From contig CP048685.1 of NCBI GenBank assembly GCA_015698285.1, forward strand, positions 2,418,001 through 2,482,000: a stretch of DNA of 64,000 nucleotides, given 5' to 3'. The notes below the pieces were generated by a model, which did no database searches, was not told where the DNA came from, and saw nothing but the letters and a program-made list of their open reading frames with translations. The position numbers and the translations under genes are program-made. The stretch comes from Candidatus Nitronauta litoralis. GTDB taxonomy: Bacteria; Nitrospinota; Nitrospinia; Nitrospinales; Nitrospinaceae. Below, one piece after another: positions 25,992 through 35,508 of this stretch. Every line of letters begins with the position of its first letter. The stretch's first letter is position 1.

Positions 25992-28900
25992 TCTAGTTTT
26001 TGAATCTGGCTGTCGTCTTCAACAGTAATCTCATAGACCCAGGCCGTGGTTTCTGATCCTACATAATACCCAATACCGCCCGCAACCAGGGTGCCCACGC
26101 CATGGATCGCCCAGGCGACCGGCCCTGCTGCGTCCGCCGGGGTCCACACTTCCGCAAAAATGGCGCCCGCAGCGAGAGCTCCGGCCCAACCACCGGCCAC
26201 GTTGACCACTTCTTTTTGACGATCTTTGGCAGTGACGATTCGATACGTGTCATTTGCGATGGCGACTACAAGCAAAATTTTCCCGCCAACGCGGAATGCT
26301 CCCCGCACTCGGCCTGCCCACTTCTGTTTCTTGGCAAGTTCCTGGCCTGCAGCGGTGAGAGTGGGATCTGCTTTGATCCCGTTTGATTTCATGGTATCAA
26401 GAATTTGCTGCGCTCCACCCTTGACACGAATATGTTTCATATCTCGAACGATGGTATAGCGCCCGTTGCGAAACCCTCCGCCCTTGCTCTTCGGGTGTTG
26501 GGAAAAGCGACTATTTTCGAGAATCACTTCCCCCACTCCAGATTTGGATTTGTGAACAATCTCCGCGACTCGATCCCACATCGCGTTTTCAGTTGCCTTG
26601 CGCAGATGATGCGATATTTTTTTGCGTGCCGTATTTGATAGTGGGGTTTTTGAAGATATCCCGGCCTTTTTCCGGTATTGAGCTTCCAGTTTTTTTTCCA
26701 TACCAGGCTCGACCTCAGAATAAATTCGCTCGAGATCAGCACTCGTAATCGTTATTCTCCCGGCCTTATCAGTCAACTCGACTTTAAACTTGATTCCTTT
26801 TTCCGCTTTCTGTCCCGCGTAAGGGTCACCTTCCGTGATAAACCAGGCAACATTACCTTTCCCGGACCCGTATGGGTTTTTGCCTTCAGCAATGTTTTCC
26901 AACATCTTGATAAAGACATCGGGAGTGAGTCCTGCATTGGCTGGTTGACCTGGCGTGAGGCCGCGCGGTATAGCAGTTCCAAACTTGGGGTGATCATCTG
27001 TGATACGGCGGAGGATTTCGTTTTCAACGGCATCTAATAATCGTTTATCCCCACGTTTTGCCAAGGCCAGCCCAAGCTTATATTCTTCTTGCAACTCAGC
27101 GTCCGTCATTTCTTCCAGAGGAACCTTGGGTGGCGGCTCAGATCGACCTTCTGACTTATCGAAATTGGTGGCGCGTTTGTATGCTTCATTGGCCTCTTCT
27201 TCCTCTGTTTGTTCTGGAGCAGGTGGAGGAGTATAAAGCACGAGTGGGTCTTCCGGATCCTGCGCAGGGCGGACTTCGCCCTCTGCTGTCGCAAGGGGAT
27301 CCGTAAATTCGTCGGTCTTTTTCGAATCGGATTTTGACGGTGGGGTCATTGTTTCGTCTTCGAAAAGATCACGCACTGGCGCAGGTGGACCCGGGAAACG
27401 TTCTGCATGGTTTGCTGTGATGTTGGAGTCGCCAAATATGCCGGAGGGAGCTTTTAGTCCACAAAGAGGATCATTCTTGTCACAATTTCTTTCGCGGAGT
27501 TTAATATCCTTGCGATCCCAGGCATCTGCGAGGCGTCGCAGCATGGAAGCATTTTGCGGTCGGTAGGGGTTGTTCAGTTTGCGGGCGCGAGCTTCAATTT
27601 CCTGGATCGAAAGTGGGTCGAGCTCTGTATCTTCACCCTTATCACTCGGGCTAGAAAGAGCCCAGAACTTCCCAAGACTTGGAGCATCGGAATGTCCTCG
27701 GGTCTTGAATTTTTCAGCACTTTCCTGTGTCCCTTGATGAACTTTGATTTTCTTTTTAAGGCCTTTATAAGCCTCGGGACCCATTACAAAAAAATCTGCC
27801 GGTATGGCCCCTTTTAGTCCGAACACGCGTGCGATATATTTTTTCTTGCTCTCGTCTTCCATGGGTTGTAAATCAAGTGGTAAATATTCCTGCTCCATGA
27901 GGAAATCGAAAGCCTGCTCCGGTGTTTTTAGAAAACTTTTTCCAATGGGAAGGGTTTCGTAACCTTGGAAGCCCTCTGGAGCCCAGGCGCGAGGCTGGCC
28001 TCCGAAAAAGGCGCGTAAGGCATCCAAAGCTTCTTGCGACTGCCCAAATTCACAACCCCTAACGATTACACTGGTGTCTCGATCGATTAACTCGGCCACC
28101 ACTTTTTTCCTGCGCTCCCGGAATCGCTTGTGCATATTGCCCCGGAACTCTTTTTGTAAATCAGCCAGGTCCCATATGTTAAAAAAACGTTTGCGTTTAG
28201 CGTCTCCGCGCGTCAGCGGAATCTTTAGCCCTCCTGCAGCGTTGGCATGCGTTACTATAATCAACTCGTGCAGATGAGCGTCGCGTCCTTTTCTCACTTT
28301 CAAAAGGTCTTGGTAAAGCCGGTCAAACATTTGCTCAAAGCTGGTGCCTTGAACGATCTTATGCTCCGGATAGTAAGTCTTGATGAATGCCTTGGCGGCT
28401 TTACCGTAGTCCCCCCCGGCAAAGAAGAAAGCGTAATCCAGTTCCTGCACTTCAGGGCGGCTGGCGACGGCAGGTTTTGGGGGTTCCTGAACGGCTTCTT
28501 CTTCATCAGCAACTTTTTCTTCAGCTTCTTTTACCTGTCGTTGCAAAGCGGGACGCCCCTCACTTTGTTGAACAACATGTGTTAGCTCGTGTGCCAGTAA
28601 CCGGCGTCCGGGTGCACTGGATGGGGCGTATTGGTTTTTTCCAAAAACAATATTTCGACCATGTGTGAAAGCCTTTGCCTGAATAGAATCTGTTGCATTT
28701 TCAGCATTTTGATCGGTATGAACCCGCACCCTTGAGAAATCTCGTTTGAAGCGGGGTTCAAAATAGGAACGGGCCTGCGAATCGAGAGCTTGTCCTGGAG
28801 AATTCAAGGCGTTCTTCACCTCGGGTGGAGCTATTGTGGAGTCGCCTTTGCTTTGAGAGACTTTTCGTTGGATGGAAGGAGTTTCTAACGAGGGTTGGGA

Positions 28901-29272
28901 GGCTTTGTTCGGGGGGGCATCATGAGGGTCGGCCATTTGTGAAATCTGGTCAGCGACCAGATCAGCTTCCTGTTCAAGGGAGTCTCCCGGAGTATCAGTT
29001 TTTAATTTGGCCTGGATGCCTGAAGGTTTTAATGCCTGCAACGCGACTTGATTTGAACCCCACGTTGATTTTGCGTTCGACCTGGACAGGGATGCGAGAG
29101 AGTACGACAAATTACTTCCGTATGCATCTGCTGGAGGGTTTAGACTGAGAAAGTTGTTTGATGGAGCCAGGTCAACCTTTTGTTCGTTTTCTTTTGGCTG
29201 GGATACTGGTTTTTCAGATTGAAAGCAAGTTTTTGAGGCAGGACGTTGGACAGTGCTCTTGGTTTTACTCAT
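25988..29272 (-). CDS. Large DUF4157 (eCIS_core) protein, candidate eCIS cargo/toxin
   Basis: 1094 residues. The N-terminal ~150 residues are disordered, followed by a DUF4157 domain (~155-236; YFEPRFKRDFSRVRVHTD and the zinc motif HELTH at 228-232). From ~260 to ~500 there is an alpha/beta domain of unknown type (VQELDYAFFFAGGDYGKAA, LHELIIVTHANAAGG, SVIVRGCEFGQS). A Pro/Glu-rich linker follows, then a C-terminal domain ending in two Gly/Ala-rich hydrophobic stretches (~1015-1080) that could enter a membrane. DUF4157 proteins are strongly associated with eCIS loci and are often effectors. The killing or entry activity, if any, is unknown. SD AAGGAG precedes the start. Confidence 0.75.
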   Translation of the reverse strand: MSKTKSTVQRPASKTCFQSEKPVSQPKENEQKVDLAPSNNFLSLNPPADAYGSNLSYSLASLSRSNAKSTWGSNQVALQALKPSGIQAKLKTDTPGDSLEQEADLVADQISQMADPHDAPPNKASQPSLETPSIQRKVSQSKGDSTIAPPEVKNALNSPGQALDSQARSYFEPRFKRDFSRVRVHTDQNAENATDSIQAKAFTHGRNIVFGKNQYAPSSAPGRRLLAHELTHVVQQSEGRPALQRQVKEAEEKVADEEEAVQEPPKPAVASRPEVQELDYAFFFAGGDYGKAAKAFIKTYYPEHKIVQGTSFEQMFDRLYQDLLKVRKGRDAHLHELIIVTHANAAGGLKIPLTRGDAKRKRFFNIWDLADLQKEFRGNMHKRFRERRKKVVAELIDRDTSVIVRGCEFGQSQEALDALRAFFGGQPRAWAPEGFQGYETLPIGKSFLKTPEQAFDFLMEQEYLPLDLQPMEDESKKKYIARVFGLKGAIPADFFVMGPEAYKGLKKKIKVHQGTQESAEKFKTRGHSDAPSLGKFWALSSPSDKGEDTELDPLSIQEIEARARKLNNPYRPQNASMLRRLADAWDRKDIKLRERNCDKNDPLCGLKAPSGIFGDSNITANHAERFPGPPAPVRDLFEDETMTPPSKSDSKKTDEFTDPLATAEGEVRPAQDPEDPLVLYTPPPAPEQTEEEEANEAYKRATNFDKSEGRSEPPPKVPLEEMTDAELQEEYKLGLALAKRGDKRLLDAVENEILRRITDDHPKFGTAIPRGLTPGQPANAGLTPDVFIKMLENIAEGKNPYGSGKGNVAWFITEGDPYAGQKAEKGIKFKVELTDKAGRITITSADLERIYSEVEPGMEKKLEAQYRKKAGISSKTPLSNTARKKISHHLRKATENAMWDRVAEIVHKSKSGVGEVILENSRFSQHPKSKGGGFRNGRYTIVRDMKHIRVKGGAQQILDTMKSNGIKADPTLTAAGQELAKKQKWAGRVRGAFRVGGKILLVVAIANDTYRIVTAKDRQKEVVNVAGGWAGALAAGAIFAEVWTPADAAGPVAWAIHGVGTLVAGGIGYYVGSETTAWVYEITVEDDSQIQKLE

Positions 29273-29378
29273 TGCTCCTTCCCTTCAACCTGAATACCCG
29301 GGAATAAGACTACAGGTAGGCGTTTTTCTCAAAATTAAAAAACCTCGCGGTATTAACTGCCCCAAGGTAGAAGATTAG

Positions 29379-29801
29379 TCATTTCTTTTTTCGGGATGTT
29401 TTTCGCTGCGCGGACGGTTTTTTTACAGTTTTCTTTTTGATGGTTTTTTTTGCAGTTAGTTTGCTCGGTGCCTTTTTCAAGACCGGGCCTGTTTTTTTCG
29501 GTTTCGTGACAACCCGATCCCCGGGGCTTTTTTGGGGTTTCGTGAGATCCTTTAAACTGATTTCTTTTTCAATTCTGATGAGTTCCTTGTCCTGATCCGC
29601 AATGGCCTGATCGTAACGCTTGATGGCTTCTTCTTTCTGCCGTTTCAGGGTTGCTATTTTTTCCTTAATGTCATCTTTGCGCCTGAGTTTTAGTTTCTCA
29701 GAAAAGTCCAGATTTTTTTCTGTTACTTTTTTGATGTCGATATTTTTTGTGGCACTATTCAGCCAGTCTCTCTGTTCCTTCAATAATTTTGCAATGCTCA
29801 T
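29379..29801 (-). CDS. Coiled-coil protein with long lysine-rich tail
   Basis: 140 residues from ATG 29801, which has a good SD (AAAGGAGAAGG); an ORF start further upstream would overlap the neighbouring gene. Residues ~1-85 form a charged helix/coiled coil. The last ~55 residues are Lys/Thr/Pro/Ser-rich (KKTIKKKTVKKP, ending RKTSRKKK), resembling histone H1-type basic tails. It sits between the beta-helix protein and the large DUF4157 gene within the eCIS operon. Possible roles: nucleic-acid-binding cargo, adaptor, or surface-binding protein. Not recognised as any named family. Confidence 0.65.
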   Translation of the reverse strand: MSIAKLLKEQRDWLNSATKNIDIKKVTEKNLDFSEKLKLRRKDDIKEKIATLKRQKEEAIKRYDQAIADQDKELIRIEKEISLKDLTKPQKSPGDRVVTKPKKTGPVLKKAPSKLTAKKTIKKKTVKKPSAQRKTSRKKK

Positions 29802-29820
29802 GAAACCTTCTCCTTTTTCA

Positions 29821-32800
29821 TTATGCCAACATGTTGAAATTGTTTTCAGGTGCCGGGAATTGTGGGTGTTGACTCGAGCCACTGGTGGTCACGTTGCCGA
29901 TAAAAGGTCCGGGCATACCATTAAAATTGACTGATGAAATAGATCGATTGGTGGCTTTAATATGGTTTCCCATTACGATGCCATGGCGGCCGACGAGGGA
30001 AACCGTAGCCCCTGTAAAATTTGCCCCCGTTTCACCTCCCACGTTTTCTGAGGCGACGTGCATGCAATAATTATGGTCAAACGATACCCGTTCAAATCGA
30101 ATAAAAAGGGTTGTATTTCCAAAATTTTGGGAGGCTTGGGCTAGTTCGACCAAAGCACTGCGCCCTGTTCCTATAAACTTATTACTGATGATCTGGATCG
30201 GAAAACCCAGGGTGAGGTTGTCGTTTATAGCTGCTTCCGCGAGTCCCCGCATTCTGAGAGCCCTGTCTTCTCGTTCTGGATCCCTCGTAAATGCATTGGT
30301 GTATGTGACCAGATTGCTTTCTACTCTGGCCTCCATTATGAATTCGCCAAATATGCCAATTGATCGCGTGGATATCTCGTCCTGGTCAGCAATCAGTCCT
30401 GTATCAATAATTTCATTTGATTCAATGTGAAGTTCACCGGCATGTAAGGCTACACCGATTCCGATAGCGAAGTTATTGTCATATCCCGCTGACGTGATGC
30501 GGTTGGCTATGAAATCGCATCTACCAAATAATTGTGACCCCACTGCACCAAAATTTGAAGCGCGGTCAATCCGATTCTCTGTCACCGCTGGAGTCCATTC
30601 CTGTAGAAGGGAAATGCCTCCACCGGTTTCCGAAAGAGAGTTTCCAGAAAAACGATTGAGTCGGCCTCGGATGGTATAAATACCGGAGAACATAAATCGT
30701 ATACGGTTGTCTTTTACTGATCCATTGAGAACCCGGTTTAATCCAATTCCAAAGTTTTGTGAAACGGAATCGGCTGAAATCAAATTGGAATGGATAGTGA
30801 TGTCTTCTATGCCCGTTATAATGATCCCGTGTTGAAATCCATAGGCCACATTGTCATTCACCACGGCACCCATGACTTCGACATTTTGTCCATCAATAGT
30901 GTCACCTACCTGAATTCCGATAGGGCCGCTGGGGTTATCGTCCGCGACATTTGAAATCACCATGTTTGCCAGTATCTGACAGCGCGATCCCGTCACTTTG
31001 ATTCCGTTGTTGGCCTGAAAGAAATAAAAAACACGGTTATTTGAGATGGTTGTGAAGTCAGAAGCAACATCGATAATACTGATTCTGTCATCTCCATCCT
31101 GGGATGGAATCGACTTAGCTCCAATAACAAAATTCCCCAGAATCTGGGAGCCGGCAGACAATGACTGAGGAGGTCCGTCTGTTGTAATATTGTCATTCAG
31201 TACGATTCCATAAAAGGCACCGGTTAAAATATTTTCCTCAATGTGGCAGGGTGAGGGAGAGTTTTGAACCAGGATGCAAGCCACACCAGAACCGCCAAGG
31301 GTGAATTGCTCAAGCCCATCACGCAATCCCTGTGAAAGTTTGACTTCATTGTTTTTAATAGAAAGCATCCTACAAAAGTCCGCGGCCCAGATACCGACTT
31401 GTACGGATTCAATTACGCAACGTTCAATGGAGACATCATCCGAACGTAAAATTCGTATACCGACGAAGCTGGTTGGGATCTCGGCCCTGACCTGGCAATC
31501 TTCAATGGCAACGTCTACTGCACCTGCAATTAAAATTACGGCCTGCGGAGGTTTGTCTGAATTTACAGCTTCAAATTGTACTGAACAGACCCGTATGTTG
31601 GCAGCATCAGGACCAATTTGCAGAACCGGTGCAGCCTGAACGGATCGGACAATTGTTCCAGGGCTTTCCCCATGAATCGAGATCAGGCTTCGTCTTATTT
31701 GGATCGTGGAGGTGATATCGTGGGTTCCGGCTTTTAAACAGACACAACCCCCTTCATCAGGGAGCGAATCAATTGCAGCCTGGATGTTTTCACCGGGATG
31801 CACGATCACTGTGCAACACCCTTCTCCATCTGTTTGAGGAGGTCGGCAATCGTCTATGTCGGCATTGTCATCGCCAAAGTTGGCGATTGCGCCGAGCTGG
31901 ACATAATGATGTTCAATTCCCCGGGGTGGGGCATCTGTTAAAACTTCGATTGAAGCTGTTGCAGTACGTGCCCAGAAGGTCCAGTAATCTCCAATCCTGA
32001 AATTGCCTCCTACAGGATCGGCGCTGAAACTGATTTCAATTCCATCTTCAATTTCGATGGGCCCGGCGTCTACTGTAATCAACCCGTTAGCGTCAATGGA
32101 GTTGGTTGTTGCCGTTTGATCCCAGCGTTTGATCCGGGTGTGCCGTTCAGCAAGTTGGGTTGAATCGTTTCCAAAAGGTCGGCCATTCGCAGTCACGTCT
32201 GTTTCCAGAATAATTTTACGATTGGCATCGTCGATGTCAAAAATGCGCGCCATCTCTCCGGGTTCTCCCATGAGCTCCCGGTGATCGTCTGTGACCTCGA
32301 CCCAGTCGTTTATTCGAAACCGCAAGACTTCATCACGACCGATCCGGTTGACTGTTAAGGTTGCTTGTGCGCCTGCAACGGATATTTCGGTAACTGCAGA
32401 GACAATGGAAGCATTATCCCGAGACCATTTAAAAGTGGCTGTTCCAAGCGGACCCCCTTCGTGGACTTCAATACGATACAATCGATTTTCCAAACCCCGA
32501 TAACCTGCAATCGGTGGCAGAGGACAGGGATCATTTGGGACCGTTGGTGCTACAGCATCGGTTGTTAAACGACCGGCTGAAGGTTCTTCACCCACCGGCA
32601 GTCCGCATTCGGCATCTTCTACCGCATCTACCTTTAATTGCCACACAGTTTGGCAGCGGGTTGTGGTGTCCGCCCCGCCCAACGCGGCATCAAGCAGGTC
32701 GGGGTCTTCAATGTAAGTGACTTCCCGGTCCCAGATATCAAGATAAGCTACCGAATCTCCATTCGGGAGCGGGGGAGGGTCTGGATAGAACGGTTGATTG

Positions 32801-33108
32801 TTATAAGTTGCGTAGTCTTCTTCGAAGGCTTCCGCGACCAGCCCGTGCAGGTATAATCTGCCGGGTTCAATAGACAGGTCGTCAGCAGGAGGACCACCAA
32901 TCAGCCCGAGAAGAAAGGAGTCGGGTAGGGATAAATAGGGAACGCCTATGAGACCCAGTGCATCGGTCGATAAGGTGCGGATCCTGCGTCTCAGGATGTC
33001 GATTTCCTCATTCCAGTCGGAATCGAGTTGGACCCGGCCTTGTTGCATCAAAACGCCTGAATAACGTTTTACCGGGTCATAAGTTAATCGTGAATAATCG
33101 CCGCTCAT
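29821..33108 (-). CDS. DUF6519 protein with right-handed beta-helix
   Basis: 1095 residues. Residues ~1-430 match DUF6519 as I know it (SGDYSRLTYDPVKRYSGVLM, then QQGRVQLDSDWNEEIDILRR). From HPGENIQAAIDSLPDEGG (~440) to about 1030 runs a parallel beta-helix made of short recurring units (IEDCQVRA, IERCVIES, IKNNEVKL, ILGNFVIG, ISNNRVFY, INDNLTLG). Such folds form phage tail spikes and fibres. In this operon it may be a fibre or an accessory surface protein of the particle. No catalytic residues could be assigned. Confidence 0.75.
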   Translation of the reverse strand: MSGDYSRLTYDPVKRYSGVLMQQGRVQLDSDWNEEIDILRRRIRTLSTDALGLIGVPYLSLPDSFLLGLIGGPPADDLSIEPGRLYLHGLVAEAFEEDYATYNNQPFYPDPPPLPNGDSVAYLDIWDREVTYIEDPDLLDAALGGADTTTRCQTVWQLKVDAVEDAECGLPVGEEPSAGRLTTDAVAPTVPNDPCPLPPIAGYRGLENRLYRIEVHEGGPLGTATFKWSRDNASIVSAVTEISVAGAQATLTVNRIGRDEVLRFRINDWVEVTDDHRELMGEPGEMARIFDIDDANRKIILETDVTANGRPFGNDSTQLAERHTRIKRWDQTATTNSIDANGLITVDAGPIEIEDGIEISFSADPVGGNFRIGDYWTFWARTATASIEVLTDAPPRGIEHHYVQLGAIANFGDDNADIDDCRPPQTDGEGCCTVIVHPGENIQAAIDSLPDEGGCVCLKAGTHDITSTIQIRRSLISIHGESPGTIVRSVQAAPVLQIGPDAANIRVCSVQFEAVNSDKPPQAVILIAGAVDVAIEDCQVRAEIPTSFVGIRILRSDDVSIERCVIESVQVGIWAADFCRMLSIKNNEVKLSQGLRDGLEQFTLGGSGVACILVQNSPSPCHIEENILTGAFYGIVLNDNITTDGPPQSLSAGSQILGNFVIGAKSIPSQDGDDRISIIDVASDFTTISNNRVFYFFQANNGIKVTGSRCQILANMVISNVADDNPSGPIGIQVGDTIDGQNVEVMGAVVNDNVAYGFQHGIIITGIEDITIHSNLISADSVSQNFGIGLNRVLNGSVKDNRIRFMFSGIYTIRGRLNRFSGNSLSETGGGISLLQEWTPAVTENRIDRASNFGAVGSQLFGRCDFIANRITSAGYDNNFAIGIGVALHAGELHIESNEIIDTGLIADQDEISTRSIGIFGEFIMEARVESNLVTYTNAFTRDPEREDRALRMRGLAEAAINDNLTLGFPIQIISNKFIGTGRSALVELAQASQNFGNTTLFIRFERVSFDHNYCMHVASENVGGETGANFTGATVSLVGRHGIVMGNHIKATNRSISSVNFNGMPGPFIGNVTTSGSSQHPQFPAPENNFNMLA

Positions 33109-33142
33109 GGTCTGCTCCTATCCAATTTTGCCGAGGAAATCC

Positions 33143-35431
33143 TCAGGTCACGTAAATGATTCCATATTCAAGGCCGAAGGGGAGATATTCCCCAAGGCGG
33201 ATTTTCAAGTTTGATTCACGCTGCGGTTGTTTGAGGTGGCAATAAACTCCCATTTCGGAACCGTCCTCAGCGCCGGTTGCAATTTCCGGAGGCCCTCCAA
33301 GCGATAGTTGAAGATAGGCTGGCAATCCATAATCTTCCGCTGTGAATTCCGGCTTTACCCGGCTGCGCACCCTGGCGCGAACATCCTTCTCCTCCAGAGG
33401 ATCCAAAGCCCCCCCGGTGTTCTTTTCCTCTTCAGCAATAGCAATTTTTTCTGCAAGATCCGGCTGACAGCGGTAACGCCTGGGTGTTTTCGAACCTGGT
33501 TGAATATAAGAAAACCGGACACAACCGGTTTGAATTCTTTCAGCTCGAATCAGGCCGTCGACGATTAATTCCGTGGCGAGATTTATCTGACGCACGTGTA
33601 CATTCCCTCTCGCCGTTACCCGTTCAAGGTTTACGGGAGGGCCGTGCTGATTTGCTCCGGTACCTGCAATCGCGTCCTGTCCAACTCCATCGATAATACT
33701 GTCCAGCGCATAGATGCCCTGGGAATGGACCGGAACACGTAATGGTCCTGTAATCGAAAAGGCGAGTTCCAGACTGAATTCCGTATTGGCAGGGCTGCCG
33801 TCCGCTTTCAACTCTGCCGCACTTATAGAAGGGCCGGGTATCGCAGCAGGTGGAGCCGGTGGAGCCGGAGGTTCGGGCGGAGGACTTTCTGCGATGGAAA
33901 CTCCTGGAACGACCGTTGAATGTAAGAGTCGCAGTCGACCCAATGAGCCAGTGACTTCAATCTGTCCTTCAATGAGCAGGCCACCAAGAGTGAAAGAGAA
34001 ATCCTGCCGGTCGCCTGCCAGGGTCATGGGTCCGTCAAGTTGGAGATGGGGGCGGGTTTCATCTGCAGCCTCAATTACGAGAAAGTTGCCGCCTGCCGGT
34101 TGGGTATCGATGGCAATGGTTTCCTCATAGGTACGATTGTCCGTAATGCGGATGATCGTATCTTCGCCGCCGTTGGCCACCCATTGATTGAGGGCATCGT
34201 TGATTGTTGGAAAAGTGTTCGCTTCCCCAGAGCCATTGACTATCAATACAGAATCTGAAAGCTCTGTTCTGGTAAGCCAGGCGCGTCGCGCGTAGGGGCC
34301 CCCGCCGAGGTTGGCTGGGAAACCGTAGTGGTAGAACACTTCTATTTTGTTGGAAGGCAGATAATCCTGTCCCAAAGCCAAACGACCCAGTTCTACGTCG
34401 ATAGCTATTTTGTCATCCGGTGGTTGAGACCAGGTAGAAAGGTTTCGGCAAATTACGTTATCAGCCAGTATAGGATCATCATCCACCTTTACATGAAAAC
34501 TGGGTGCAGGAGCAACATTGAACCCGGTCTCCTGATTGAACAATCCATAAAATTCGGTGAAACCTGGGCGGGGTACCTGTAAATCATTGTAGATTTGCAG
34601 GTCCTCATAGAAACGTACGGGCCGTATGGGTTGGGGAACATGCAGTTCGGTTGCCAGACCTGTTTCATCGCCCTCGCGACGGTGTCTGCTGAATAAAGGA
34701 GCAGAGTTACCCAATGGGCTGAAGTGGTATCTAAAATCTCCATCTCCACCAAGTCGGCGGGGTTGGACATATTCCATTCTGTACGCATGGAGTCTCCACA
34801 GGAAAAACCCGATATTTTTTATATTATGCCAGCCCTCATGCTGACTGATGTGGCGGACATCTACCGTGTGTGCAATTTCATCAAAAGCACGGTCAAGTCG
34901 ATCCATTTTTTCTATGGAGCGTAAGTCAGGGGTGCCTGTGGAATGTGGGCGGAGGTGATTGCGAATCCATTGATTCCAAATCAGAAGTTCAAAAAACTCC
35001 ACGGCATGTGCCGACCAGCCGGTGACATCCCGGGCGAGTTCTTCCAGCATCGGAAGGGTGCCCTTGCGCCTGCGGTAGTATATAGTTTTGGCAACATCCG
35101 CTCGATTACCCAGCCCTATAGAGGGGCGAAGACTTGGGCCGGTAAGGTCAGGAAATAGTTCTCCTGCCGTGTTGCCATCACGCACCTGGTTTTCATCGAA
35201 AAGTGGAGTGGTGCCAACGAGATCCCCAATGTAGGGGATGACCCAGTTTTCAGATGTTTCAATGAACGCATTTTCACCGAGCTTCTGGATGTCTGTTTCA
35301 ATGGCATCTGCCTGCTTTTCAATAATGCCCAAAAGGGCGCGCAAGGGTTCTCCGTTTTCAACATCACGTTCTCGAAGATAGACGGGAAGCAGGCTGTAAA
35401 GTTTGTCAGCATTCAGGTTTGAATAAGCCAT
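33143..35431 (-). CDS. gpI-like tail protein with beta-helix extension
   Basis: 762 residues. The first ~150 (LYSLLPVYLRERDVENG, LGIIEKQADAIETDIQKL, ENWVIPYIGDLVG) match the P2 gpI-like tail protein found in eCIS baseplates. The middle has loops rich in FYEDLQIYNDLQVPRPGFTE-type sequence. Residues ~395-560 (TFPTINDALNQWVANGG, IRITDNRTYEET, LLIEGQIEVTGSLGRLRLL) read as a pectin-lyase-like beta-helix. P2 gpI itself is under 200 residues, so this is a large elaboration. It lies 77 bases after the propeller-bearing baseplate gene. Confidence 0.7.
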   Translation of the reverse strand: MAYSNLNADKLYSLLPVYLRERDVENGEPLRALLGIIEKQADAIETDIQKLGENAFIETSENWVIPYIGDLVGTTPLFDENQVRDGNTAGELFPDLTGPSLRPSIGLGNRADVAKTIYYRRRKGTLPMLEELARDVTGWSAHAVEFFELLIWNQWIRNHLRPHSTGTPDLRSIEKMDRLDRAFDEIAHTVDVRHISQHEGWHNIKNIGFFLWRLHAYRMEYVQPRRLGGDGDFRYHFSPLGNSAPLFSRHRREGDETGLATELHVPQPIRPVRFYEDLQIYNDLQVPRPGFTEFYGLFNQETGFNVAPAPSFHVKVDDDPILADNVICRNLSTWSQPPDDKIAIDVELGRLALGQDYLPSNKIEVFYHYGFPANLGGGPYARRAWLTRTELSDSVLIVNGSGEANTFPTINDALNQWVANGGEDTIIRITDNRTYEETIAIDTQPAGGNFLVIEAADETRPHLQLDGPMTLAGDRQDFSFTLGGLLIEGQIEVTGSLGRLRLLHSTVVPGVSIAESPPPEPPAPPAPPAAIPGPSISAAELKADGSPANTEFSLELAFSITGPLRVPVHSQGIYALDSIIDGVGQDAIAGTGANQHGPPVNLERVTARGNVHVRQINLATELIVDGLIRAERIQTGCVRFSYIQPGSKTPRRYRCQPDLAEKIAIAEEEKNTGGALDPLEEKDVRARVRSRVKPEFTAEDYGLPAYLQLSLGGPPEIATGAEDGSEMGVYCHLKQPQRESNLKIRLGEYLPFGLEYGIIYVT

Positions 35432-35508
35432 GTCAGTGAATCCTTATTAAATGTTTTGAGTCACAAGACTCTGGCATCAAAGCTGCTGCACTTGAAATCT
35501 TCGAATAT

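Noticed and set aside
32291-33155. Plus-strand frames opposite the DUF6519 gene
   Set aside because: They have no ribosome sites or domain patterns and are shadows of the minus-strand gene.
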